From Acanthamoeba lenticulata (taxonomy: Eukaryota > Discosea > Longamoebia > Acanthamoebidae): 18,641 nucleotides of DNA. The notes beneath the pieces were generated by a model. The model had not been told where the DNA came from. It worked only from the letters and a program-made list of their open reading frames with translations, and ran no database searches. The position numbers and the translations under genes were made by a program. This document shows positions 9,884 to 18,641 of this stretch, in pieces. Location of the stretch: the NCBI GenBank assembly GCA_002179805.1, contig NAVB01000822.1, forward strand, positions 1 through 18,641. The letters run 5' to 3'. Numbering within the stretch: the stretch's first letter is position 1; the number at the start of each line of letters is the position of its first letter.

Positions 9884-10062
9884 CACGAAGACAAGACTTG
9901 TTTCGAAAAGGCCTTTTTTCCTTTTGGCTTTTTCTCTGTTTATCAAATCTATTTCGGAACCGCTTTTTGTCGAGTGGCGAGTTTTGTGATTAGTGATGTT
10001 GCAGCGGTCCTCGTCTTCCCTCTTGCGCTCCGCCCCTGCTCGTACGAGCTCGCTCAGCCTCC
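9884..10062. promoter_or_regulatory. Divergent promoter region, PRP17-like / acyl-CoA synthetase-like
   Basis: The start codons of a minus and a plus gene face away from each other here, about 180-280 bp apart depending on the first exon of the plus gene. The sequence is less GC-rich than the coding regions. No TATA box or other motif was confidently recognised. Confidence 0.45.
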
Positions 10063-12786
10063 ATGTTGCCCCGCGCATTTTGCAGTCTTAAATTACCTAA
10101 CGCTTCCCCCCCTCCCTGAAACCAATTTACTGGCTCAGGCGGTGCCCTGGTCGGTGTCTCGGGCTATGGTACGACGTCACTTGTCCCTGTAAAATTGCCT
10201 TGCGCCGCCAGTGAACTTTGCTAATTGAGCGTCGAATTAATTTCCATCTAGCCACCAAGGCCGGCGAGGTTGCTGCGCCGTTGTTGAACAAGACGGTCGG
10301 TCAGCTGTTGACTGAGCAGAAGGAAAGCTATGAACATAAGGATGTGCTGGTCGTGCCCCACCAGAACATCACGTGGACCCACAAGGGTACCGCCCTTCCC
10401 CTCTCCTCCCCCCTTAATTTGTGCCTTGGCGGCTTTCAGTTCCCATATGTGTGTGTCTGCACGCTGAGCCCCATTCCCCAAGAGCTGCTGACGGACCTCC
10501 CCGGGGGGGGGGACAGAGCTGGACAGGTACGTGCGAGCTTATGGCAACGGCCTGGCGGAGGCTCGGGTCAGGAGGAAGACCCCCTCCGGCGCTCCCGATC
10601 GCATCCTCTCCTTCCTCCCCAATGACGCCGAAAGCGTAAGCAGCTTCCCTCTCTCTCTCTCTCCGCAGCCCCCCGCCCCTCGCCTCGCACGTGATGAAGG
10701 GACAGCGCGTGCCCACCATTGCCCCACCCTCGTCCCACACAGGTTGTGACGCAGCTGGGCGCTGCCATGGCTGGTCGCGTCGCCATCGTGGCCAGCCCCG
10801 AGACCACCGCCTCTCCCGACGTGGTTGAGTACGTGTGCTTTCCTTCCACCCCCTTCCACCCCCCCCCCATGATCAACGTCTTCTTGCCCCCCCCTCCTCT
10901 TCCCTCTCAAGCTGCTCTTTGGCTGCGGCCGCTGATACGTTCCGGACTGTGTGCGAACAGTGCCGCCCTCAAGACGTTCGAGGCCCGGGTGGTGGTGTCC
11001 CCGGCCAAGTACGAGGGCCGTGACAACATCGCCGTCTTCAACTCTCTGGACGAGGAGATCGCTACTTGTATGTATTCTTATCCCCTTTATTTATTCTTAC
11101 TATTCTTTATAACTGGAATAATTGGGAATTTTCATCCCCGGCCTGACATGCGCGAGCTTGTTTGGGGGGGCACACTACGGCAGGGCCCGAAGAAGTGGTG
11201 CTCAACCTCAAGAAGTACCCGAACCTCAAACTCGTGGTCAACACCGGAGACCAGTTCCATGCAGGAGGCACGCCCCCCCCCCAATGTTGTTAAAGGAATC
11301 TATCCAGCAGATCAAATGTGGGGGGGGGAGGGGAAGGAGGCATGGCTGATCCCAGTTTGTTTTGGTTTCAACCAGGCCACTACATGTGGCGGGATCTCAT
11401 GCTCTACGACCCAACCCCGAGCCTCCTTCCACCGCCGACGTCCATTTCCCCGGACGAGACTGCGCTTGGTTATCTCGCCTCCTCTGCGCCCTCCTCCGCC
11501 GTACCTTCCCCCTCCCCTTTCCCAAATCCATCCGTCCCCCCCCCAAAATTCCCATTCCCATTCCTCCTTCCGTCCGATATCATCGTCAGCAGCAGGAGCA
11601 GCGACATGACGCCCATCTCCCGGCCACCGCCACGATGTGTTTGGGGGGGGGGTGATCCCATCGCAGACGGCCGCGCTGTACAATCATCGGGCGGTGGTGA
11701 ACAGCGGCGCCCTGTTCGGCAGTGTGCTGGGACTCACGGCGACCGACCGAATCTGTCTGGCGTCGCCTCTTCACACTCCCCAAGGCATGCAGGCCGGTAC
11801 GCTCACTCATTCCCTCTCCTCCCTCTTGGAGGTCGCGCCTTCTCTTTGGCTGGTCGTGGGGCCGGAGGGTAAGATGCTGCGTCATTTTTCGAAATGAACC
11901 AACCTGCCTCTTGCTTCGCCTTTGGCCATCAGTGCTGGCGGCGGTGGCGCACTCTGCCGTGGTCGTGATCCCCTCGCGTGTGTTCGACGCGGAGGCGGTG
12001 CTGGCCAGCCTCGAGCGAGATGTGTGCTCCATCCTCCACGTCTCGCCCAAGCAGCTCCAGGCCATGCTGGACTCTCCGCTCCTGGGCAAGCACAACTTCT
12101 CAACCCTCACGAAGGTGGTTCTCGGTACGCGATCGGATGCCTTTCTCTCTCTCTTCCTCCCCATCCAGAACGTTCACGGAAACGATTCCTCCTCCTCCCC
12201 CCCTCCCCAAAAACCCTTCCCTGTACGCACGCCTCACATCACACTTCTTTCTCTCCAGTGGGTGAGGCCTCGGACAGTCCTGCCCAACTTGCTCAGCTCG
12301 TGGAACGGGCCACCAGTAAGCTTTCCCTTCCCCCCCCCCCCAATGTGGCCAAGCAGTATTTCTGGGGAGTCGTAAGCAGTGCATGGGCCCTTCTCATGCA
12401 CATGGGCTGCGTCACGTGCAGGCTCGTTCAAGGTGAAGGACATTGTGGTGGCCCACACCGCCAACAACGTGGCGGGTGTTTTGCTGGCCGGTAGCGCCGC
12501 ACAGAACGCGTCGAACCCGGCTGCTGGCCGCCTCCTGCCGCACGTCGAGGCGAAGCTGGTGGATGGGGGCAAGGTTTCCAAGACCAGCGGTCAGCTTCAC
12601 GTCCGAGGGTATGTCTCCTCCGCGAACCTTTTCCCATAACACCCCACAACTAAACTGCGTCGCAGGTTCAATGTGGCCCAGGGCGCCTTGGGCGAGCAGG
12701 TCGCGGTGGACAAGGAGGGCTGGCTCAACACAGGTCTCCATGCGTCGGTGTCGGGTGATGGCCTCTATACCTTGCTTAAGCAGTGA
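10063..12786 (+). CDS. Acyl-CoA synthetase (AMP-binding) family protein, likely catalytically dead
   Basis: Exons 10252-10386, 10517-10635, 10743-10828, 10961-11067, 11184-11267, 11376-11500, 11667-11796, 11933-12124, 12259-12315, 12422-12608 and 12666-12786 join in phase. A first exon at 10063-10084 (MLPRAFC, perhaps a targeting peptide) gives 454 residues. A start at 10166 is the alternative. The order matches ACSF2-like enzymes: KTVGQLLTEQKESYEHKD, ELDRYVRAYGNGLAEA, VVTQLGAAMAGRVAIV, ALKTFEARVVV, YNHRAVVNSGALFGS, PLHTPQGMQAVLAAVAHSA, LLPHVEAKLVD, GEQVAVDKEGWLNTG. Active enzymes bind ATP with a YTSGTTGxPK loop; the colinear segment here is LASSAPSSAT, without the glycines or the lysine. The TET region reads AHTANN, and the TGD aspartate is Leu. 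The protein stops at the hinge, so the C-terminal domain with its catalytic lysine is absent. A structural or binding role is likelier than ligase activity. The fifth exon may instead run to about 11311. Confidence 0.8.
11268..11375 (+). other. Intron with C11/G8 complementary runs
   Basis: The intron between the fifth and sixth exons of the acyl-CoA synthetase-like gene starts with a GC dinucleotide. It then has an 11-base C-run followed by AATG, and some 40 bases later a G8 run and GAGGGG. The runs can pair into a hairpin. A GT donor at 11312 keeps the same frame but would leave the C-run coding for Pro. Confidence 0.55.
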
Positions 12787-13013
12787 ACCGCCCTGTAGGT
12801 CTGAGTCCTATGCGTTGCTTCCAGACGACAAGACAACAACAAAGCCACTCCCTTTTCTCTCTCTTCCTCGAGTTGGCGTTTGCAAAGAGGAGGCCCGTGG
12901 GACAACAAAAAAAAGCAAAACAGAAGCGGCTTCAACTCCTCTTGATGTCGTCAATGGCATCGCGCAACCACTCTTAACCTCCCCCACTTGGACCGCCTTT
13001 ACGCCCTGTTGGC
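12787..13013. other. Convergent spacer, acyl-CoA synthetase-like / V-ATPase d
   Basis: This 227-bp region separates two converging stop codons. It includes an A-rich patch (caaaaaaaagcaaaac, 12905-12920) and otherwise ordinary sequence. It should hold both 3' UTRs. No gene is seen. Confidence 0.6.
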
Positions 13014-14668
13014 CTAATCCTTGAAGATGGGGATGTAGTTGTTGATCTTGTTCTTAAGCTGCTGCGAGATGCATTCGGCGATCCACACGAGGTTCCTGCG
13101 TTGTGTGAAACACATGACCGGCCGGAGTGAGCAGCACTGCGGTAGAGGGAAAGCCCAAAGAGGGGTCAAGAGTCGTGTGGGTCGGTGTACCTGATTTCCT
13201 GCTCCTTGAGCTTGATGTAGGAGTAGAACACGCCGTATTGCATCTGCCTGTCGAAGGAAAGCTGGTTGAGCTTGACCTCGTAGGCGAAGAAGGCATCCTC
13301 CAGCGACTTGTCGGTGTTAGGACCTGACTCCTCGAAGAGACGGCCGTAGTTCTGCGAAGGCAATGGAAAAAGTACGTCAGAGGGAGGCGAAAAAGGTGGA
13401 GTAAGGAAGGGGTCTGTACGCTGTAAGTGTCCACGACATCCTTCACCTGATCAACCCGATCGGCTTGGCCGAGCTTCTTGATGCCCTCCGGGTGGAGCAG
13501 GCCAAAGTTGGGGTAAAGCGCCTCCCTGTGCACGGAGCTCGTTCTTTGAGCCACTCGCCCTCTCCAATGCCACACAGGGAGGAGAGGGGCACCTTTCCTC
13601 CTTCCTCAGCTCCGTGCCGAAGGAGTTGATGGTGATGTTGATGGCGCGCCTGTCGGCCTCGAACTAAAGCGGAACACATGTTTTTTTAACACAATAAATC
13701 ACCACTCAGTTCACGAACGTATGTAGGTGCGAAAAACACACTGCCCATGAGAAGAAACCGCTAAGAGAGAAAAAGAGAGTGTACCTGGAGGATCTCACCC
13801 ATCACCTCCGCAGTGTCGCCGCCCAGGAGCTGGCAGTACCGATAGAAGTCCTGCAGGTAGGCCTTGTAGAGGGTGTTACGGATGAGCTCGATGTTCATCT
13901 CGTTCAAGTCCTCCTGCGACAGGCAACCCAAAAAGTAGGGCGCTGTTCGATTGATAAATGCAAGTCAGAAGATTCAGTACCGCCTCGGCCAGGAGGAAAG
14001 AAGCGCTTACCCAAGGGAGTGTCGACGAGGACGTAATCGTAAAGCTCGTTGACCGAGCGAGCCGACGAAAGGGAAGAGATGGATTCGAACATGCCAAGAG
14101 GGTGGCACTTTTCAAGCAGCTCGGTGAGATCGCGCTCATGCAGCGTGCCCGTGATGAGCAGCACCACGTTATCGATCATGTAGCCATAGCTATCAGACGT
14201 AGGTGAGCACAACAGCAGTGCGCGGAGAAAAAGAAGGGGACGAACCTAATGTAATCGAGGAAAGTGCTGAGGGGCTCAAAGGAGTTAGCCCGCACGTACT
14301 GAAACTCTTCGATAAGCTTCTGCGTGCATTTCTCGGCAATTGTGGTGGTGTGGATAGGAGAAGGCTCATTTTGAAGGAAATCACCATAGTCGGTGGAAGC
14401 CAAGTGCAACTTCATGTCTGCAAAAGGATTAAAAATGGTCAGAGTGAGCGATTGGTAACCCCTTATGAAAGCGTCACTTCTTGCAAAGACGTGTACCCTC
14501 CAGAGTCTCGCATTGTGTAAGATTGGCATAATCGGCGGGAGTGAGGATGCCCGAGCGGTAGCCACGGACGATGGCCTCAGGATAGCCGTCATCAATGTTG
14601 AAAGAAATGATAGACCTCCTGAACGGGTTCTTGTCGTAGTAGCCATACAAGCCGCCGTTGGTTGCCAT
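13014..14668 (-). CDS. V-type H+-ATPase subunit d
   Basis: Subunit d caps the membrane V0 ring of the vacuolar proton pump and couples it to the central stalk; it acts at endosomes, lysosomes and the contractile vacuole. Eight exons (14668-14497, 14417-14246, 14189-14011, 13942-13785, 13663-13593, 13525-13420, 13351-13191, 13095-13014) join in phase to 1,101 bp, 366 residues, close to the usual ~350. The conserved order is complete: [154 protein letters not shown] and [10 protein letters not shown]. The start ATG gives [14 protein letters not shown]. Nothing is missing or broken. It lies downstream of the coiled-coil gene on the same strand. Confidence 0.96.
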
Positions 14669-14839
14669 CTTCGCAAATTATAATGGAGGAAGAACAATCC
14701 TCTTTTGGCGATGCTGAAGATTGAGAAAAGCCGGCACAACACGCAGAAGAAGCTTCCCGGCGCGAAAGGTGGTTGTCTTTTTCCGGTGTCGTAATAACGA
14801 GCGTTTTTGTGTACATTGCTTGCATTCCGGGCTTGGCCC
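14669..14839. promoter_or_regulatory. Promoter/3'-end spacer between coiled-coil gene and V-ATPase d
   Basis: A 171-bp tandem spacer on the minus strand. It must contain the 3' end of the membrane-anchored coiled-coil gene and the promoter of the V-ATPase d gene. An AT-richer patch (gcaaattataatgg) lies within 25 bp upstream of the d start codon and may be part of the core promoter. Confidence 0.45.
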
Positions 14840-16759
14840 TCACGAAGGGACGAGCCAAGGCAAAGCCGCTCGCGCGTGCAGGTACCACAAGACAAAACTC
14901 ATCACGCACACGGTAAGGAGGAACAGCAGCGTCTCTCCTGGGTAGAACGCTTCGGAAAGGGCTTGACGAGCCACCAGGTGTCGGCGCTCCTCCTGCAGGT
15001 GACACAGTCTCCGGAGCAGGCGCAGCTCGTCCTCTCGTTCTTCTTTCTGGTTTTGTAGGGCCTTTCGCGCTCGCTCACTCGCTTTCAGGCTTGCCTCGAT
15101 CTGTTGTAGTGACGCCAGGAGGTGCGATTGCGCCATCGGCGCGACATCACTCCCCGCTTCTGCGCTTCGCCCTCTGACCTTCTTGAGGGCTGGAGTCAGG
15201 ACGCTCTCCTCCTGCTCCGTGACAGAATCCAAAATGTGGGTGTCTATGTCGATACGCCCAGTGTCCGCGTCGAGCGGCAGGCGCACTGCCTCACCGTAAG
15301 CGTGTCGGGGCTGACCATATCTGTCTGTCCCTTGGCTGGGCGGAGCCTCTCGAATTTCATCCTCGCTCCGCGCAAGCTGGTCAGCAACGTCCGGATCATC
15401 CATCGCGCTCTGCGATAACCGGTGAAGCTGCTGCCGCTTCTGGTCCTTGGCACGCCAACGCTGGGCCTCCTCCTCCCATCGCTGCAACTCCACGCGGAGT
15501 GCATCTTCGCGTCGCGTCCACTCGAGTTCCCGCCGGCGCAGGTCGGCGAGCACCTCGCTCTCGGTTGGCACACGCTGTTCGTGCCGCTGCCGCCACTCTC
15601 GCGGGCTGGTGGACCCGGTGGCCTCCTCCCACCTGCGCGCCGCTTCCAACGCCTCGGCCAGTTGCCGCTCGAGGGCAGCGCAGCTCTGTTCCAGGGCAGC
15701 CTTTTCTGCGGTGCGCTGCGCCGCCTGCTCCGCCAGCTTGGTAGCCTGGGCCTTGGCCTCGTGCTCCCACCTCGCGGCCTCGCGCTGGAGGGCGCTGAGT
15801 CGGGATTGGGTCTCCTCGTTCAGTCGCTCGAAGTCGGTTTTGAGGCGACGCAGGGATGCCTTCTTGGCATGCAGCCTGCCCTCGAGCTCCGCCCTCTCCA
15901 GCTCGAGCTCTGTCTTCTTCTCTTCGAGCTCGGCGTTTTTCTCCTCAAGGCAGGTTTGGAGCACGGCCGAGTCCGCCGCATTCTTCTGTGCCACGTCGGC
16001 CTCCACCCGTAGGCTGGCGAGCAGAGTTTCCATGTACCTCAGCCGCTCCTTCGTGTCGATGCGCTCGGCCTCCAGCTCGACGACGCGCTCCGCGTCTGCG
16101 CTCACTGTCGGCGACTGCGACAGCTCCAAGAGGCCGGGCTCCATGGCAAAGGCCCACGATGACGATTCAGAAAGGCCCTCTCGTGAGTGTGTGTGCTCGC
16201 TCATGAGCGGCAGTCCCCCGAGAGCGACTGCCCGGCTGCCGCTGAGCGGCGGCGCTCCCTCATTCCCTCCGTCGGACCCGTGGGCCACGGGTTCAGGCGG
16301 GGATTCGCTTCCCCGAGCAGCCTCGTGGGCCTCCAGCGCCGATCCCGTATGTTGGTCGGCATCCTCGGCGAGACCAGCCAAGCCTTGGCGGCCACCGCTG
16401 TCCCATGCAGGCGACTCGGGCCGCTCTCTGGTGGGCGTGGCACCATCGTCGGCGAGAGGCATGTACTTTTGCATCATGAGCGAAAGCCGTTTGGCCTTTT
16501 CCATCCTCTTCTCCGGAGAGCTAGTGTGCAACTTGAGCGCTTCCTCATACCTCCGCATCGCTCGCCTGGGAGAAAGGAAAGGGTTTTCTTCACCCCCTTC
16601 GGTTCCCGTTGTGTCATGCCAGGGCCTGGGGAGGCTTAACGTGTCTTTGCTGGGGGTAACGTCAAGACGCCCTTCGCCTGCTTCCACGCTCCCCACGGCC
16701 CGCGCGTGTCCCGCTCGTAGCGGGGATGCTGTTGTTTGAGGCTGGCCGCCGTTTTGCAT
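14840..16759 (-). CDS. Tail-anchored coiled-coil protein (golgin-like)
   Basis: A single uninterrupted 639-residue frame; unlike its neighbours the gene shows no intron. I chose the ATG at 16759 (MQNGGQPQ) because the in-frame extension upstream has only a TTG. The first ~190 residues are Pro/Ser/Gly-rich and mostly disordered, with a basic helix RRAMRRYEEALKLH and EKRMEKAKRLSLMMQKYMPL. A long heptad-rich coiled coil follows (for example ELEEKKTELELERAELEGRL, then EKAALEQSCAALERQLAEAL), broken by a linker near SPREWRQRHEQRVP. A second basic helix, KASERARKALQNQKEERE, comes before the end. The last ~30 residues contain one hydrophobic segment (LLFLLTVCVMSFVLWYL) and a short tail HARAALPWLVPS, so it should be a C-terminally anchored membrane protein, such as a Golgi or ER tether. 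The family is not identified; golgin-like is an analogy from architecture only. Confidence 0.82.
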   Translation of the reverse strand: MQNGGQPQTTASPLRAGHARAVGSVEAGEGRLDVTPSKDTLSLPRPWHDTTGTEGGEENPFLSPRRAMRRYEEALKLHTSSPEKRMEKAKRLSLMMQKYMPLADDGATPTRERPESPAWDSGGRQGLAGLAEDADQHTGSALEAHEAARGSESPPEPVAHGSDGGNEGAPPLSGSRAVALGGLPLMSEHTHSREGLSESSSWAFAMEPGLLELSQSPTVSADAERVVELEAERIDTKERLRYMETLLASLRVEADVAQKNAADSAVLQTCLEEKNAELEEKKTELELERAELEGRLHAKKASLRRLKTDFERLNEETQSRLSALQREAARWEHEAKAQATKLAEQAAQRTAEKAALEQSCAALERQLAEALEAARRWEEATGSTSPREWRQRHEQRVPTESEVLADLRRRELEWTRREDALRVELQRWEEEAQRWRAKDQKRQQLHRLSQSAMDDPDVADQLARSEDEIREAPPSQGTDRYGQPRHAYGEAVRLPLDADTGRIDIDTHILDSVTEQEESVLTPALKKVRGRSAEAGSDVAPMAQSHLLASLQQIEASLKASERARKALQNQKEEREDELRLLRRLCHLQEERRHLVARQALSEAFYPGETLLFLLTVCVMSFVLWYLHARAALPWLVPS

Positions 16760-17132
16760 TAGGGGGCTGGAACCAAGCCGCGGTCGATCAATGTGGGTTT
16801 CGCGGCTGGCAACAAACGGCCGTTTAGAGAAAAAGCACAAAAAACAATGCTTTTTCCCTTTGTTTCTCTTCTTCCAGTGATAAAAAATTTATGTCGGCCG
16901 GGGATAAAAAAAAAGTTTTGCGAAAGGTGAAACTGTGACATTTCGGGTGGGCCCTCATGAACAACCATCACACAGCCTAAACTCCTGGGGTGAAAACGAC
17001 AAGGAACACACGTGACTTAGAGCGTTATCCCGGGTCCGCGAACCTGCCTGATCGAACTCAGAACAAGAAGGGGAAGTTTCTGGACTTTCCTTCTGTTCAT
17101 CCTCTCGCATCTGCATTAGCATACCCATCAAG
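16760..17132. promoter_or_regulatory. Divergent promoter region, coiled-coil gene / AGC kinase
   Basis: 373 bp between two start codons pointing away from each other. The middle (about 16830-16925) is AT-rich with A-runs and T-runs (agaaaaagcacaaaaaac, gataaaaaatttatg), unlike the GC-rich genes on both sides. This suits a shared promoter with a nucleosome-depleted core. The TTTATG and GATAAA patches could hold TATA-like elements, but none is certain. No gene is seen. Confidence 0.55.
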
Positions 17133-18641
17133 ATGCAGACAAGCCAAGCTCCTGCCAAGGGCATCCCAATTGACCGAACGCGCCGAGCACCCGTGTCCGC
17201 GTTGTCCACCACAAACTTGCCCGCCTCGTTTGCACTCCACGGTGGTGCCGGGCCTGCCAGCGGCCGGGAAAAGAAGGGCCTGGCGGCGGGCAAATCTGTC
17301 TCGTCTCCCCATCTCCGAATCAGCGCCACATCGCCCCCTACCTCCCATGCACAATTCAACGACCTCATCCCGCACCCAGCGCCATCACAGCCCTTCCACT
17401 TCACCTCCTCCCACTCGTCTCACGCGCATGAACCCATTCACAACATTGAGGACAAAGAGCAAGATGTGGGCGACCTCGTGTTCGATGACCTCTTCATCTC
17501 CAAGGAGGCACCCGTGCCGCGCTCGTCCACCGGCAGGCAGCCGTCGCCGCAGCCCAACGAGAGCGAGGGCGAAGACTCGGCGTCGCTGACCGACGACGGG
17601 GTCAGCAGCGAGGGCGAGGACGACGGCGACCCTGACCACGGCCCTCACTCGGGCGACGACGACCCCGAGGAGGCCGAGGAGGTGGGCCCCTCCCACTACC
17701 TTGACCTGGAGACCAGCAAGGTGGGCCTCGATGACTTTGTCCTCCTCAAGCTCATCGGCCAGGGCGCCTACGGCAAGGTAAGCCTCCTCCTCTCTTCTCT
17801 CTTCCCTGCTTGTCCCTGCCGCGTGCAACAACCCGCAAACAATAAAAACAATAAATAACGCTGCATGGCCACTCGCAGGTGTACCAGGTCCAGAAGAAAG
17901 ATACGGAGCACGTGTACGCCATGAAGGTCCTCCGCAAGAAGCACCTCATCACCACGGGCGCTCTTGAAGGCGCCATGGTCGAGCGCGAAGTGCTCCGCTC
18001 GATCCGCCACCCCTTCATCGTGTCCCTCCACTACGCCTTCCAGACCGAGGGTTGCGTCTCCCTTCACCCCCTTTGCCTCTCTCCAGCCCTTTCGCGCGCC
18101 TCACGCGGGAGGACACCTCTGGGCGCGCACGCACACAGGCAAGGTCTACCTGGTGATGGACTACCTCAACGGCGGGCAGCTCTTCTTCCACCTCCGGGAA
18201 GAGGCCATGTTCTCCGAGGACCTGGTGCGTTTCTATACAGCGGAAATCGTGCTCGCGCTTGAGCACTTGCACCAGCAGGGCATCATCCACCGCGACCTCA
18301 AGGTACCCTACCGCCGTGCTCCTCACCCCCTCCCCCTCCCCCTCCCCTCTCCTCTCCTCCCTTCGAAAGAAGATCCCACTCCCATTGGGGGGGGGGGAAG
18401 ATCGGTGATGGGCCACAGCGAGTCTCACGCTCCTTTGGGCCGGCGATGGGGGGGGGGCACTTGGGAATCGCCTTGTTGCGGGGGCTCGTCTCGTGCTGGT
18501 GTGTAGCCCGAGAACATCTTGCTCCACGCTGATGGTGCGTCCCCCAATTCCCCATTTTCCGCCTCCGCACGTTCTCAAGTTAATGCCTTCTTGCTTTGTT
18601 TTTGTTTTTTGTTTGTTTGTTTGTTTGTTTGTTTGTTTGTT
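17133..18641 (+). CDS. AGC-family serine/threonine protein kinase (3' end missing)
   Basis: Exons 17133-17777, 17879-18050, 18139-18302 and 18507-18534 join in phase; the gene runs past the window. Residues 1-195 are a long Ser/Pro-rich then acidic extension, with [11 protein letters not shown] and Asp/Glu clusters. The kinase domain begins at [15 protein letters not shown]: glycine loop at 209-215, ATP-binding lysine 231 (YAMKVL), helix-C glutamate 250 in VEREVL, then [20 protein letters not shown], the hinge [13 protein letters not shown], and catalytic HRDLKPENILL with Asp325. The phrases HPFIV, YAFQT and LNGGQLF are typical of AGC kinases (S6K, SGK, PKB and relatives), which phosphorylate Ser/Thr after lipid or nutrient signals. 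The activation segment and hydrophobic motif are outside the window, so the subfamily is open. No PH domain is seen before the kinase domain. Confidence 0.92.
18303..18506 (+). other. Kinase intron with C-rich 5' half and G-runs in 3' half
   Basis: This intron falls between HRDLK and PENILL. Its first part is CCCCT-repeat-like. It then reads CCCATTGGG running into a G-run of about ten, and has a second G-run near 18450. The C-rich and G-rich halves are complementary in sense. Confidence 0.6.
18597..18641. repeat. (GTTT)n tetranucleotide repeat
   Basis: A T-rich start leads into about eight GTTT units up to the window edge. It lies in the fourth kinase intron, which begins at 18535. It probably continues beyond the window. 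Confidence 0.85.

Noticed and set aside
10497..10516. Frameshift in the poly-G tract within the acyl-CoA synthetase-like gene
   Set aside because: An acceptor at 10515-10516 joins HK directly to ELDRYVRAYGNGL in phase and matches the family, so the poly-G is intronic.
11580..11640. Hidden exon IIVSSRSSDMTP that might restore the ATP-binding loop
   Set aside because: No acceptor precedes it in a usable phase, and the colinear model 11376-11500 joined to 11667 already has the exact family spacing.
15447..16739. 430-codon plus-strand frame rich in Ser/Arg/Ala
   Set aside because: It is antisense to the coiled-coil gene. The composition is the mirror of Glu/Ala/Arg codons and no domain is visible.
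16760..16840. N-terminal extension of the coiled-coil protein
   Set aside because: The frame is open but has no ATG, only TTG.
1..18641. tRNA, rRNA, CRISPR array, transposon or viral gene
   Set aside because: I saw no cloverleaf, no spaced repeats with unique spacers, and no transposase, integrase or viral motifs. Repeats are simple-sequence only.

Overview
The window reads as a protein-coding stretch of a GC-rich, intron-dense protist nuclear genome. Most genes are cut by short introns (about 55-265 bp), usually GT-AG, full of C-runs, G-runs and CT or GA microsatellites, and genes sit 170-380 bp apart. No bacterial operon signals are visible. This fits an amoebozoan of the Acanthamoeba type, but that is an inference from gene style, not a database match. 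All exon models were built by hand from splice-site phase and family alignment.

Layout: (1) 1-1263 (+), 3' part of an M20-family metallopeptidase gene (acetylornithine deacetylase-like). (2) 1441-8072 (-), one large 11-exon gene. It encodes a Cys-rich N-terminus, an AT-hook, a BAH domain, an MPN+/JAMM deubiquitinase-type domain with intact catalytic residues, and a ~1,100-residue low-complexity tail. All intron phases agree and give a 1,708-residue protein. (3) 8338-9883 (-), the N-terminal half of the splicing factor Prp17/Cdc40, ending in a stop with no WD40 domain. (4) about 10063-12786 (+), an acyl-CoA-synthetase-family protein that has lost its P-loop and its C-terminal domain. (5) 13014-14668 (-), V-ATPase subunit d, complete, 8 exons. 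(6) 14840-16759 (-), an intronless coiled-coil protein with a C-terminal membrane anchor. (7) 17133-18641 (+), an AGC-family protein kinase cut by the window end.

The genes do not form a pathway; they are neighbours with independent jobs: peptide/amino-acid hydrolysis, chromatin deubiquitination, splicing, lipid/CoA-type chemistry or a scaffold derived from it, organelle acidification, membrane tethering and signalling. Pairs 3/4 and 6/7 are divergent and probably share promoter regions. Pairs 1/2 and 4/5 are convergent.

The strongest leads are the BAH-AT-hook-JAMM protein (a possible chromatin-reading histone deubiquitinase), the WD40-less Prp17, the acyl-CoA-synthetase pseudoenzyme, and a recurring C-run/G-run pairing inside introns.
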